From: Acinetobacter sp. LoGeW2-3
GTDB taxonomy: Bacteria > Pseudomonadota > Gammaproteobacteria > Pseudomonadales > Moraxellaceae
Direction: 5' to 3'
Length of the DNA: 64,000 nucleotides
NCBI RefSeq assembly: GCF_002688565.1
Contig: NZ_CP024011.1
Coordinates: forward strand, 2,728,001-2,792,000
Numbering within the stretch: position 1 is the stretch's first letter; every line of letters starts with the position of its first letter. The notes under the pieces were generated by a model. That model had not been told where the DNA came from and did not search any database. It saw only the letters and a list, made by a program, of their open reading frames with translations. This document shows positions 48,864-58,172 of this stretch, piece by piece. The position numbers and the translations under genes are program-made.

Positions 48864-49613
48864 TTAATTACGACTTTCATAATCGATCAGCACTTTGGCT
48901 ACGGCTTTCGCTGCCAACCAGTAACGAGCGTTAAATCGGGCAAGCTCATCTTCGTTTGAGATAAACCCAAGCTCTACAATCAAACCGCCAGCATTCACGT
49001 ATGCTAGACGGCCACGTGCTGACTTAGATTGATCAATCCAGCCATTATCACCACGTAAACGACTACCTAGTGCATCGGCTACAGTTTTAGATAAGTCCTG
49101 TGCAAGTTTCTTATCTTTCGGTAGCGCAATCGTTTCAACGCCATTAGCCTGTTTAGAAGTGGCAGCATTCATGTGAAATTCAACCGCAACGCTAGATCCT
49201 TTGATCAACTTAATAGCTGAAGAAAGCGGATCATTTCGAGATCCAGTGCCATCGGTCTTGACCTGTAATCCAGCCTCACGTAAATAGTGAGTCACTGCAT
49301 TGCGGAAGTTGACGACCAGATCTGCTTCTTTAATTTTGCCACTTACTGCACCAGGGTCGGTGTTGCTATGCCCTGCTGTAATCGTGGCAAAACCTAAAGG
49401 TTGCTGGTGTAATTTTGGTTGTGCGATCTTACGACCCAACCAAGCAAGCGCTGGAATTAAAATACCGGTCACAGTGGCATGATATTGCTGCGGGATGATC
49501 TGGTAATCAGTCAGCCACTGCAGCAAAGGGATTAATACAAGCATTAAAAAAGCCCCCAAAATTGGGAGCTTCACGGAAAGATATTTCCAGGCACTTTCAT
49601 TTATAAAATTCAT
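48864..49613 (-). CDS. Phage endolysin: N-acetylmuramoyl-L-alanine amidase with N-terminal membrane domain
   Basis: A 249-residue protein. Residues about 15-60 form two hydrophobic helices (FLMLVLIPLLQWL and VTGILIPALAWLG), resembling a holin-type or signal-anchor domain. The Amidase_3 domain follows (about 70-245) with zinc ligands in GHSNTDPGAV, Glu in KEADLVV, EFHMNA and VELGFISN. It cuts the amide between N-acetylmuramate and L-Ala. The start overlaps the upstream stop in ATGA. An intrinsic-terminator-like hairpin lies in codons 16-24. Confidence 0.87.
   Translation of the reverse strand: MNFINESAWKYLSVKLPILGAFLMLVLIPLLQWLTDYQIIPQQYHATVTGILIPALAWLGRKIAQPKLHQQPLGFATITAGHSNTDPGAVSGKIKEADLVVNFRNAVTHYLREAGLQVKTDGTGSRNDPLSSAIKLIKGSSVAVEFHMNAATSKQANGVETIALPKDKKLAQDLSKTVADALGSRLRGDNGWIDQSKSARGRLAYVNAGGLIVELGFISNEDELARFNARYWLAAKAVAKVLIDYESRN
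49545..49570 (-). terminator. Terminator-like hairpin inside the endolysin coding sequence
   Basis: On the minus strand AGCTCCCAA-TT-TTGGGGGCT is followed by TTTTTTAA, all within codons 15-24 of the amidase reading frame (VKLPILGAFL). It may attenuate transcription into the lysis gene. Confidence 0.5.
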
Positions 49614-50170
49614 TTTATCTCACCTGTATGGTTACGTTCATAAAGTTTGTTGCGGATTTCTTCGGTTGTTCTTAAAAGCTGGTCAGACTGTTTTTCAAGA
49701 ACTTGGATTTTTTGACTGTTAGCCATAGCCAAGGCATTCACTGTGTCGCTCTTAGCTGTTTGATTATTCCAAGCAGCAGCAAATACACCGATGATTGCAA
49801 TACCACCCCACCTAACCAGATTGGTTACGCTATCAATTTTGGTTTTGCTTTCATGGAGCACTCGGATCTGCATATCCATTTCTTTGAACTTTGGATCAAT
49901 CTCATTTCGGACTTGCTTGATCTCGCTTTTGAAGTTGGACTTAGCTCGATCTAAGTCATCTTGCAGGTTGTCACGAGTCTGGGTTAAGTCATTCCGAGTC
50001 TGCTGATGCTCCTTATTGAGCTGCTCTAGCTGCATATTCATACGATCAAGCTTTTGGGGCATTTCAGCTAACTTATCCATGCTCTGCCGCAACTGGTTAA
50101 TGTTGTCTGAGATGGCATAAAGCTGGCTTGGGGTTATCGGTGGTGGATCAGTTGAATAGTCATTTGACAT
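49610..50170 (-). CDS. Phage coiled-coil membrane protein of the lysis region
   Basis: A 186-residue protein from ATG 50170 (MSNDYSTDPPPITPSQLYA), preceded by a GGGGGCACA site; the longer frame from 50203 overlaps a terminator. A long heptad-rich helix (about 20-120) precedes a membrane segment (LVRWGGIAIIGVFAAAW, about 125-145) and a further helix. This could be a holin accessory, spanin-like or anti-holin protein. It is just upstream of the endolysin. Confidence 0.7.
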   Translation of the reverse strand: MSNDYSTDPPPITPSQLYAISDNINQLRQSMDKLAEMPQKLDRMNMQLEQLNKEHQQTRNDLTQTRDNLQDDLDRAKSNFKSEIKQVRNEIDPKFKEMDMQIRVLHESKTKIDSVTNLVRWGGIAIIGVFAAAWNNQTAKSDTVNALAMANSQKIQVLEKQSDQLLRTTEEIRNKLYERNHTGEIK

Positions 50171-50191
50171 TGTGCCCCCTAAATTTTGGTA

Positions 50192-50214
50192 ATAAAAAAG
50201 CACCCGAAGGTGCT
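50192..50214 (-). terminator. Terminator between tail-tip and lysis genes
   Basis: Stem AGCACC / GGTGCT with CGAA loop is followed by TTTTTTATT on the minus strand, between 50230 and 50170. Confidence 0.8.
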
Positions 50215-50229
50215 GTGATTTGGTTAAGT

Positions 50230-50463
50230 CTAAACTTCTATTTCTGAATGTGACCCACTTGGCGCAGGTCGCAAAATTACTTGATTGGATATAAACACTC
50301 TGGCACCCAAGTTATAAGCTGTGCCGGATGTGCAAAGAACTGGACCAGATCCACCATCAATCTGAACCCGATACTCTGGATGCTTCACTGAAGTAATAGT
50401 ACCGATGTACTCAGCATGGGTCGGATTAAGCAGCTTGCGTAGTTCAAATAAAGGGTTATTCAC
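50230..50463 (-). CDS. Small phage structural-region protein
   Basis: A 77-residue protein from GTG 50463, overlapping the end of the upstream tail gene by 8 bp; longer frame from 50493 is less likely. It is beta-rich with YIGTITSVKHPEYRVQID and ARVFISNQVILRPAP. It resembles small OB-like components found with tail-tip proteins. Family not recognised. Confidence 0.65.
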   Translation of the reverse strand: MNNPLFELRKLLNPTHAEYIGTITSVKHPEYRVQIDGGSGPVLCTSGTAYNLGARVFISNQVILRPAPSGSHSEIEV

Positions 50464-52543
50464 GGCTGATACGCTCCACAGTAATGGTTTCATTCACCTT
50501 TTCATGTGAGAAGCTGCCTGAAACCGAATCAATCACACCCCACCACTGGCCGTTAAATGCAATCGACTTACCGGGCAGCATCTCGCCAATTTCTTGACTG
50601 ACTGGAATATCAGAAAAGGTGTGCAACTCCTGAATGTTGGCTTTCACCAGTTCATTTTTGCCATAGCTAGCACCAGATACCACATTAAATAATGGCCCTG
50701 TGACTGTTTCTAGCGGCACATCACCCGAGGTACCACGTTGCTGTACCTTTAGGCTTTCGCCACTTCGACTATTCACTATGGTAATGGCATTAAAGTCAGC
50801 AATGTATTCATCGTTCTGCTTGATGTTTTGCTGCATCACCAGGCTTTCAGATAACAGAATGTCGTAATCATCCACGGTCATCGTATCCCAGTAGCCTTTC
50901 TGGTACCGGGGTAAAATGGTTAGTGTATTCCCTGCTTTTTGACTATAGATAAAGCCGCCGCCTGCATCAACCACCTGTTTGATTGCATCAATTGGTGCTA
51001 GTTCTGCATAACTCAGGCTTTCAGTTGGTACGATCCAGCCTAACTCATCAATCAGTTTCCAATCCAAGACTGTGCCGACATTAGCCCGGTCTAGTTCAGC
51101 TTGCACCAGCTGTACAGAGGTTCGCTCATTGTCCTGAATAAATGAGCGTGAAGGTGAGTACTTGTCTGAGTTCAAGGCTGTGACACTTCGACCTGGGTAA
51201 GTGTATAAAACACTGGCAAAGCGCCGAGTTTCTTCTGGATCCTCAAGCAAAATATGATGTTCAAAACCATTAATGATCAGTTTCAGAATCACCGGCTGGT
51301 CGTTAATCGGCTGTAGCTTTTCTTTTTCCGTATGAGCCACGGTAATGGAGTAAGTCCAGCACCACTGAGACCGACTGGTACTGTAGCTACCATCCATGAC
51401 TTTAATCTTCTCGCCGGTATCGAGTCGCTCGGCTGTTAATGTGTTCACGATATACCACCAATTTTTATTCGGAAGTGCTGGAATACAATCATCCGCACCA
51501 AAATTTAAAATAACATTATGAGCATCAACCTCAGTACACAAACAAATGAAGTTGAGATTTCCATCACCCACATATTCAGGTATTTCTGGCTTTGGCCAAG
51601 GTTGAACCGGATGCTTGCTGTAATGAATCGCTTTGGCTTTATCCCATGGCAAATCTGACTTGGTGGCAATCTCAAGGCTTTTATCCCACTCAAATGAAAA
51701 GCGGTGCTCAAAGACTTGCGCCACCTCATGTGAATAAGTAAAAGTCTTACGCCGACGGATCATTTCTTGCCAAACGGTTTCACGGTTATGGCGCAGCTTA
51801 ATTGTCTCTTCATGCAAGTATCGCTGATGAATAAAGCGCTTATCACCTTCCTCCCAGATCACATACGCATCAGAACTTAAGCCGGTTGCTTGCTCATGAA
51901 GGGATATAATCGCCCGAGTTAAGGATCCTGCCTGCTCATACCGGATATCTGCCTGACTTGAAACCACCAAACCCTGGTCATAAAAAAGAGCCTCATTCGA
52001 GACTCTTAATACTGGTTTGGCCCACGGTATTTCTGTGGTGCTCAGGCATGCAATCGCTTTCTGATATCGCATGTCAAAACCATAAGACACCCCGACCAGA
52101 TGGTTGATGTCGAATAATGCTTTAACTTCAAATTTAAAATCAGTATCTAAAACCGTATCAATGGTGCACAGATTTTCATTAAATACTGCTTCGATTTCAA
52201 AGCTAAAATTGGTATCTAAAATCGTATCGATCTGGCCAATAACATCAGTGTTTTCACTAAATACAGCAACTACATCAAAGCTAAATCCAGTATCAAGCAC
52301 CGTATCGATGACTGCAGTATTTGCACCACTGTCGGCATAGAACGCTGTGATTTCAAATGAGAATTCGGTATCGAGTACAGTGTCGATTACAGCTGTAACA
52401 TCATCGCCAAAATTGAGATTGGTTGAACCATCGGCCAGGTGTTCAAAATTCAGAATGATGTTGTGGCTGTCGGTATTATCAGGCTTAAAGTTTAGGTTTA
52501 GGTTGTGAGCATCAACGGTGCCGAGCTTATTTTTAAAATCCAC
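50456..52543 (-). CDS. Phage tail-tip/baseplate-like protein with internal repeats
   Basis: A 695-residue protein. Residues 53-144 hold four copies of a motif with core IDTVLDTxFSFE, spaced about 26, 26 and 23 residues. Motifs of the type DAHNLNLNF / DSHNIILNF occur at 11-19 and 25-33, and a third similar one (VDAHNVILNF) in the middle of the protein. The second half (about 380-695) resembles hub/baseplate proteins, containing TVAHTEKEKLQPIND and ISVP-like beta stretches. It is likely part of the tail tip. Exact family is unclear. Confidence 0.65.
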   Translation of the reverse strand: MDFKNKLGTVDAHNLNLNFKPDNTDSHNIILNFEHLADGSTNLNFGDDVTAVIDTVLDTEFSFEITAFYADSGANTAVIDTVLDTGFSFDVVAVFSENTDVIGQIDTILDTNFSFEIEAVFNENLCTIDTVLDTDFKFEVKALFDINHLVGVSYGFDMRYQKAIACLSTTEIPWAKPVLRVSNEALFYDQGLVVSSQADIRYEQAGSLTRAIISLHEQATGLSSDAYVIWEEGDKRFIHQRYLHEETIKLRHNRETVWQEMIRRRKTFTYSHEVAQVFEHRFSFEWDKSLEIATKSDLPWDKAKAIHYSKHPVQPWPKPEIPEYVGDGNLNFICLCTEVDAHNVILNFGADDCIPALPNKNWWYIVNTLTAERLDTGEKIKVMDGSYSTSRSQWCWTYSITVAHTEKEKLQPINDQPVILKLIINGFEHHILLEDPEETRRFASVLYTYPGRSVTALNSDKYSPSRSFIQDNERTSVQLVQAELDRANVGTVLDWKLIDELGWIVPTESLSYAELAPIDAIKQVVDAGGGFIYSQKAGNTLTILPRYQKGYWDTMTVDDYDILLSESLVMQQNIKQNDEYIADFNAITIVNSRSGESLKVQQRGTSGDVPLETVTGPLFNVVSGASYGKNELVKANIQELHTFSDIPVSQEIGEMLPGKSIAFNGQWWGVIDSVSGSFSHEKVNETITVERISRE
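52112..52387 (-). repeat. Four tandem protein-coding repeats in the tail-tip gene
   Basis: This stretch encodes residues 53-144: four copies with core IDT(V/I)LDTxF(S/K)F(E/D), separated by short acidic, variable linkers. Confidence 0.85.
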
Positions 52544-52560
52544 ATGAGCACCCTTTTAGA

Positions 52561-52947
52561 TTAAGGTCTGAGTTTTATCGATTGGATAGATAAGGTACCA
52601 CCCACGACCAGATTTGTATTCGCCAGAGTTATGTCGGTTCCCACAGCTAAATCTGCAGCCACTTCACCTGCGCCGTTGTAGATCCGCGCCCAAGTAGCGG
52701 TCCCGGTTTTGATCACCGTTGCTGTGTCGGTCGGATGAAGCTCTACATAGTTGGGTGTGGTTTCTTTAATACAAGGCTTGGGGAGTGTGAGTGTTACCAG
52801 TGCACTATTCGAATCTGCTGCAACAGCAGGACTGGCTGGTTGTACGCCTTCATAAAAAATAACGGTAGCACTTTGGCTACCGCTATCCATAAGATTTGCA
52901 AAGGCTTGAATCATGGCAAGCCGGGCATTGATTGATGTTTGGCTCAT
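52561..52947 (-). CDS. Phage structural-region protein
   Basis: A 128-residue protein starting MSQTSINARLAMIQAFANLM. It is Ala/Thr/Val-rich beta-type, ending GTLSIQSIKLRP. It overlaps the upstream gene by 4 bp (ATGA). It is often beside fibre proteins in Acinetobacter prophages as far as I recall, and function is unknown. Confidence 0.7.
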   Translation of the reverse strand: MSQTSINARLAMIQAFANLMDSGSQSATVIFYEGVQPASPAVAADSNSALVTLTLPKPCIKETTPNYVELHPTDTATVIKTGTATWARIYNGAGEVAADLAVGTDITLANTNLVVGGTLSIQSIKLRP

Positions 52948-53297
52948 TTGGCGATGACCTTATCCTGAATGACTGCGTTGTATTGATTGTTTGGGTCAAA
53001 AGCCACCACAAAGCAATCAAGGCCTACAGCAATATTTCGAAATGCATAGGAACCATCGGCTTTTGATGTGGTTTCCCAGAGCAATTGACGATTATCACGA
53101 CGAAATACACAAACAGGGACTGGCGAGTACTTGGTACCCATTTTTTTGGTTGTGCCTTTAATCTGTCCTAAACCCTGATCTGCATTCAGCACTGTAATGA
53201 TTGAGTGTGGTAGCCTGACAATCATAAAATTCATCTGGCGTAACTTATTGTAATCTGGGATATAGCCACCAAAAAAGGTTCTAAGTATTTTAAGCAA
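52944..53297 (-). CDS. Small phage protein with carboxypeptidase-regulatory-like fold
   Basis: A 117-residue protein. The VPVCVFRRDNRQLLWETTSKADGSYAF segment with GSYAFRNIAVG matches the beta-sandwich regulatory-like fold used in phage fibre/tip accessory proteins. It overlaps the following gene by 4 bp and the previous by 8 bp. Confidence 0.7.
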   Translation of the reverse strand: MLKILRTFFGGYIPDYNKLRQMNFMIVRLPHSIITVLNADQGLGQIKGTTKKMGTKYSPVPVCVFRRDNRQLLWETTSKADGSYAFRNIAVGLDCFVVAFDPNNQYNAVIQDKVIAK

Positions 53298-54516
53298 TTT
53301 TTATCTCCTCAACAGGTAAAGAAAGCCATGCTGTGCCGGAAGAACCGGAGGAATTTGCGGATTTTATAAAATGAACTGCTACATAATTACTAAAATCAAT
53401 TTCAGAGATTAATGCTGGAAAATCTCCTTTTTTAGGCGCTGGAGAATTAGAAGAATTATAAAGGACTTGATACAAGCCAATTGCATAACCTGCAAATTGA
53501 CGTTCTGAATAAGTAAATACCGCAACTGGTTGACAAGTAGTGGTATTAAAATTTTCAATTGTTGGAGGTAAAAAGCTTGAAATGGCATTATTCCGATCAA
53601 GAAGCTCTGAAGAATTTCCGCTTAAGTTCATCCTATTGATAGACAAATATGCTCGCATTGCTGAAAGCTGACCGGAAGTAGTTATGGTAGCTGCTCCATT
53701 GTCTTGCGCTAACAGCAATGGATAATTAAGAATATCGTAGCTTGATTGAAATGGCATTATTGCAGATACCGCAGCAAAATGCTCATACGCAGCACTACTT
53801 GATTGAGAATACATTAGTGCAAAATGATAATAGCTACCGACAACCATCCCCTTGCCGAAAGTGGCAAAACCTTGACTGTATGTGTAATTGTCAAAAGTAC
53901 GTGCTGTAGAGCTTGTGAAATCCCATCTGATATTGCTAGTTGCACCCGTTACAGTCGCACAAGTTGCCAAGTCAGTCATGCAATTTGGATCAGCAATATA
54001 CCCCAAGGCTAAATCAACCGTGCGCCCAATACCGACTGCAATACAGTTTCGACCTGTGCCTGTTGCATTTTGAAAGCACAAACGAGCATACATATCCGAG
54101 TCATCAATGTGCTTAAACTTATAGATATGAATATGCGCTTGCTCATACACCAATTCCCACCCGAGTGATGCAATCTGTGTTGTAAATCCACTTGCAACAG
54201 AAGTTGGTGCGTCATCAAGCGTAAATGTCACTGTATTTGTGGTGACAGAATCAATCCAAAACTCACCTCCATTGATTGACGCAAGCGCACCTGAATCAAT
54301 TTTTAAAACACGGTCAGCAACATAACCATGCGTACCGCCATACGTCAGTGTGACTTGATTGCCTGCAACCGAAACACTCGATACAGTCTGTTCATTATAA
54401 CCAAGGGTAAGCATTTTTTTAAACCGGTCTGGAAACAGGTTTTTTGATCCTGCACAAAAATCCAACCCAGCGTCTGAAAAATCAAATAACTTTGTTTGGG
54501 TTTGCTTTATCGCCAT
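53290..54516 (-). CDS. Phage tail/fibre protein of unknown family
   Basis: A 408-residue protein beginning MAIKQTQTKLFDFSDAGLDF. An N-terminal beta-rich domain (VTLTYGGTHGYVADRVLKID, then FWIDSVTTNTVTFTLDD) is followed by a Ser/Thr/Asn-rich region. It may bind host surfaces. No catalytic motif is visible. Confidence 0.65.
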   Translation of the reverse strand: MAIKQTQTKLFDFSDAGLDFCAGSKNLFPDRFKKMLTLGYNEQTVSSVSVAGNQVTLTYGGTHGYVADRVLKIDSGALASINGGEFWIDSVTTNTVTFTLDDAPTSVASGFTTQIASLGWELVYEQAHIHIYKFKHIDDSDMYARLCFQNATGTGRNCIAVGIGRTVDLALGYIADPNCMTDLATCATVTGATSNIRWDFTSSTARTFDNYTYSQGFATFGKGMVVGSYYHFALMYSQSSSAAYEHFAAVSAIMPFQSSYDILNYPLLLAQDNGAATITTSGQLSAMRAYLSINRMNLSGNSSELLDRNNAISSFLPPTIENFNTTTCQPVAVFTYSERQFAGYAIGLYQVLYNSSNSPAPKKGDFPALISEIDFSNYVAVHFIKSANSSGSSGTAWLSLPVEEIKIA

Positions 54517-54569
54517 TTTTATTTATCCATGAAAAAGACCGCATGAAGCGGCCATATTTGATTTAGATT

Positions 54570-56189
54570 TTAGACAACGCGGTCAATGTCACCGCGCAGC
54601 ATGATCTGGAATTGATCTGAAATTACCGTTGGCTCTGACTGTTTTACAGTTCGAATTACCCAGACTGGGAAATTTGCTGCAATCGTATTGAAGCGCAATG
54701 TATTGCCATTCGCCCAACCCGTCCCCCAGCCTTCTTTTTTAATGATGAAATACGGTACACCAGTGACTGGGTTAAGTGGTGCATAGTCAACACTGATTGA
54801 GCCAGCCAAAGCCAAGCGCCCCGTGTACTCACCTACGCAATAGAAGGTTTCGTTACCTGTAAATACAATTGCCCAACGCTCCTGAATTGAACCCTTGTTT
54901 GTGACTTGCAGCGGATACAGTGAATCATTGTAATTTGCTGAAATCCCCGCACCTGTTGACTCATCAGCCCATACATTGCCCCAAGATCCCTGTACAAACT
55001 TGCGGGTATATCGGGCCTGCATATCACCAATGACCAAAGCAGAACCGACTATAGTATCTACTGCATCATAGTTATGGGTTAAAGGCTTGGTAAGGGTTAG
55101 CTGACCGTTAATCTGCACATCACGGATCAAGCCCATATCCTGATAACGGTATTTGACTGTGAGTGGTGCAACGAGATTACCCAGTACGAAGTCACCCCCC
55201 AATGTCACGCGGCCATAGTCATAATCAACCGTGTACAAATCAAAAGGCACTTTGGTTCCATTGGCATCTTCAAGTTCCGCCCATGAAATACGCTGATCGT
55301 TCAGGTCGTACGTGCTCCCTGCAGTTGCACTTGGCAGCTCTTGCGCTTTGCTTGAGCTGACAATTCCGATACCACCAACACGGAAGATCGGCACCCGGCC
55401 ATCGATCGGCAAACGTGTTGCAGACAATCCTAGAATTTCTGAATCCAGCGGGATATAGGTATAAGCCACAGCGTTATAGCGTACAGATGAAGCATCGACC
55501 CAGACCGGAACATTGATATAGGTATCCACTCCTTCCTGGTATTCCAGCAACGGGTCATACCAGTCATTCGCTTCAATCTCTGCCCGGTTGGCTTCAGTGA
55601 TCTTGGTTTTGGTGTAAAAGTAAATTGTGACAAAACCATTATCCCAATTCACTTGGCCATGCGCCCGGCTGGTTTCAATCACACCATTTTCATCAGCTGT
55701 TAAAGTCAATTGACCATGCTCGATAGTACCCACAACCACAGTTAAGGATTGTGGACGGATCGGCATGATTGGCGTTCTAAAGCTGATCTTATTGACTGGC
55801 AACAAGTCAGTTGTAGTGGTCAAGGATTCCAGAGTAATCGTGTTGTCTGTATTCGGTGTCCATGAGTCGATTTCAACAATACCGGTGCCATATTGAATGA
55901 CACCAGACTGAATCCCGCTGTTATTGGCTGGATTCACATTGCGATACAGCAAGCCAGTACGATCCAAGAAGGTGTCATCACCGACTTTAAAACGCGCTGA
56001 GCCTGTCAGAATCTGCTCATCAAAGCCAGAGGATAAATCCAGCTTTAACTTGTTGGCCGTCACTGTATGGGTTGCCGAATTGGAACCTGATGTATCGCGA
56101 TATCTAACTTGCACATCAATAGCGTTAAAGGCTCTTAACTCAACCTGTTCACTTTCAATACTGGATGTTTGTGGGATATAAAAAGACAT
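54570..56189 (-). CDS. Phage tail structural protein related to the next gene
   Basis: A 539-residue beta-rich protein. It shares an architectural unit with the 657-residue neighbour: a beta hairpin ending in a glycine and an acidic loop, for example GVIQYGTGIVEIDSWT and GQVNWDNGFVTIYFY. It is 9 bp before the next gene in transcription. It may be part of the tail tip or baseplate. Confidence 0.65.
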   Translation of the reverse strand: MSFYIPQTSSIESEQVELRAFNAIDVQVRYRDTSGSNSATHTVTANKLKLDLSSGFDEQILTGSARFKVGDDTFLDRTGLLYRNVNPANNSGIQSGVIQYGTGIVEIDSWTPNTDNTITLESLTTTTDLLPVNKISFRTPIMPIRPQSLTVVVGTIEHGQLTLTADENGVIETSRAHGQVNWDNGFVTIYFYTKTKITEANRAEIEANDWYDPLLEYQEGVDTYINVPVWVDASSVRYNAVAYTYIPLDSEILGLSATRLPIDGRVPIFRVGGIGIVSSSKAQELPSATAGSTYDLNDQRISWAELEDANGTKVPFDLYTVDYDYGRVTLGGDFVLGNLVAPLTVKYRYQDMGLIRDVQINGQLTLTKPLTHNYDAVDTIVGSALVIGDMQARYTRKFVQGSWGNVWADESTGAGISANYNDSLYPLQVTNKGSIQERWAIVFTGNETFYCVGEYTGRLALAGSISVDYAPLNPVTGVPYFIIKKEGWGTGWANGNTLRFNTIAANFPVWVIRTVKQSEPTVISDQFQIMLRGDIDRVV

Positions 56190-56198
56190 ATTTCCTCA

Positions 56199-58172
56199 CT
56201 ATGCTGCTGCGTAGGTTGTTGTAAACATTGGCTGGTATTTTTTGATAAATTTATTTGCCATGTGCTCTGGTGTAACTTCAACCGCACCTGTGGCATAGAT
56301 AATGGTGCCTTGTACTTGCCCGCGCTCATTGACCAGATTCCCGATGGTCGAATTTACCGGTACATCAGATAAAATTACCTTACCGGTTGTTTCCCCATCA
56401 GCACTCTGTAGAGGAATTTCCAGATACACACTGTTCGGCTGAATTGCTGATCCTGTGCCGATGTTAAAGACCAGTTTTTGATTGACGTCTGGTGCAACAT
56501 CCATTTTGGTCTGTTCAAGTGATTGACCATAGTTGTAGATCACCGAAAAGACCGTACCTTTCTGCGGCAACTTATTTGGAATGATTTTTCCAGTACCAGC
56601 GGAATAATTAATTTCACCTGTAGCATCTCCAGTAAACTTGCCTTGAGCATTCGAAGTCGCTGTTTTGGACTCACCCTCAAGCAACCAGTTGATGGTGATA
56701 CCCGGCAATACACCTGGTCGACCTAAATCAAACTCAAATGCAGCTTTTTCCACACTTAAATTGGAGCGTACGAAAGTGACAATTGGTGTACCCCAGTTCA
56801 GCAAAATCGGGGTGTCTACATCTGGCAAGGCACCAGTCGTTAATAGCCATGAGCCGGTTTCATAATTGATCATGCCTGAGCCAAAGGAAGGACTGGCAGC
56901 CTTTAACTGGCCTGAACCATCATCTTTAAGCTCATAGAACTTGCCCTGCGACATGTATGAAATCGAAAGTGCGCCAGGTGCAGGAATTGGAATTAAAACT
57001 CCGGTCCAGTTGGTGCTTTGGTTATTTTGAGTCACCGGAATGGCATGACTCTGGTAATACTGATTCGGTGCAGCTGCTGGTTTAAAAGTAATATTCAAAC
57101 TTGCGGTTCCAGCCGGTGCTGCCGCAGTCCACTGAATCAAACCGCGCTGGTAATCAATAGTGCCGACTTGGGTGCCTTGGGTATTTTTAAGCAAGCCGCC
57201 CTGATCGGTGATCTGCTGCCCCTGCATCGTGAAAGAAACACTAGATGGAATCACTGCAGAGCCGATATACAGGTTTTGACTAGCCCCAACAGTAATGCCG
57301 GGATAATTGACTGTAATCGTGCCTTCATTGCCTGCGACCAGCACCACACTTTCACCTGCAGCGTTCACATCAATGATCGGGGTTTCAGTCTGGGCAGATG
57401 GGATGAGTTGAGCAAAGATACTTTTGGCATTTACGGTAAATTCACCCACATTGGCATCGGATGCCAGCGCTGTAGACGAGTAATACAGACCGGTATCAGC
57501 TACAAGTGTGTCACGGATAATGGTTTTTGATTTTTCCAGGCTATACCATTGACGCGCTGAAAGGCCGACAAAATCCACTTCAAGCGGATCGTTTATGGAA
57601 TAAGTAGCAACCTTATATTCAACATCTTTTTGATCAATTACCATCTTGGCAATGCGGGTCTCTACCTTGGTGATTCGCACGTACTGCTCGCGCTCTAAAG
57701 CCTTCCCTTCATCTGAAATCAATACAATGGTATCGCCTACCGATGCTTCAACTTCTTGTGGCCACATCACGACCTGAAGCGATGACATGCCCTGCCAATG
57801 GGTATCAAGTGGCGTACCAGCAATCTGACCACCTTTGGCTAGATAGTTTTCTACCCGGTTCTGGGCAGACTGACGTTCATCGGTCCAATTCTTGGTGCTG
57901 AACAGCAAAGCAGACACGTTCGGATCTTCTGGCAGTTCAGAGATAAAAACAGTTGCGCCCATCAACAGGTCCGTGTCTTCAGTCGTTACCGCCGGAAAGA
58001 CTTTGCGCATGGATACATCACCCATCGTGCGATCCATTTCCGAGATGTCGTTGAACAGGTTATTGCTGATCCCATCCTGAACCACGACACCGGAATATTT
58101 ACCACCGCCGTCGGAGTTGTCAGTCAAGCGTTCAGACTTGTAAATTACTAAATCTTTGGTTTCAATCGCCAT
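56199..58172 (-). CDS. Phage tail structural protein with four internal repeats
   Basis: A 657-residue protein. The first 250 residues are unlike the rest. Residues about 309-364, 399-460, 488-548 and 578-652 form four repeats, each ending in a G-x-I-x-Y-x-x-G hairpin (GTIDYQRGLIQW, GMINYETGSWLL, GEINYSAGTGKI, GTIIYATGAVEV). The repeats suggest a beta-sandwich or baseplate stack. It overlaps the upstream gene by 11 bp. Confidence 0.7.
   Translation of the reverse strand: MAIETKDLVIYKSERLTDNSDGGGKYSGVVVQDGISNNLFNDISEMDRTMGDVSMRKVFPAVTTEDTDLLMGATVFISELPEDPNVSALLFSTKNWTDERQSAQNRVENYLAKGGQIAGTPLDTHWQGMSSLQVVMWPQEVEASVGDTIVLISDEGKALEREQYVRITKVETRIAKMVIDQKDVEYKVATYSINDPLEVDFVGLSARQWYSLEKSKTIIRDTLVADTGLYYSSTALASDANVGEFTVNAKSIFAQLIPSAQTETPIIDVNAAGESVVLVAGNEGTITVNYPGITVGASQNLYIGSAVIPSSVSFTMQGQQITDQGGLLKNTQGTQVGTIDYQRGLIQWTAAAPAGTASLNITFKPAAAPNQYYQSHAIPVTQNNQSTNWTGVLIPIPAPGALSISYMSQGKFYELKDDGSGQLKAASPSFGSGMINYETGSWLLTTGALPDVDTPILLNWGTPIVTFVRSNLSVEKAAFEFDLGRPGVLPGITINWLLEGESKTATSNAQGKFTGDATGEINYSAGTGKIIPNKLPQKGTVFSVIYNYGQSLEQTKMDVAPDVNQKLVFNIGTGSAIQPNSVYLEIPLQSADGETTGKVILSDVPVNSTIGNLVNERGQVQGTIIYATGAVEVTPEHMANKFIKKYQPMFTTTYAAA

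Noticed and set aside
52112..52387. Microsatellite or sequencing artefact
   Set aside because: The repeats are conserved mainly at protein level, differ in codons and lie in one open frame, so they are real coding repeats.
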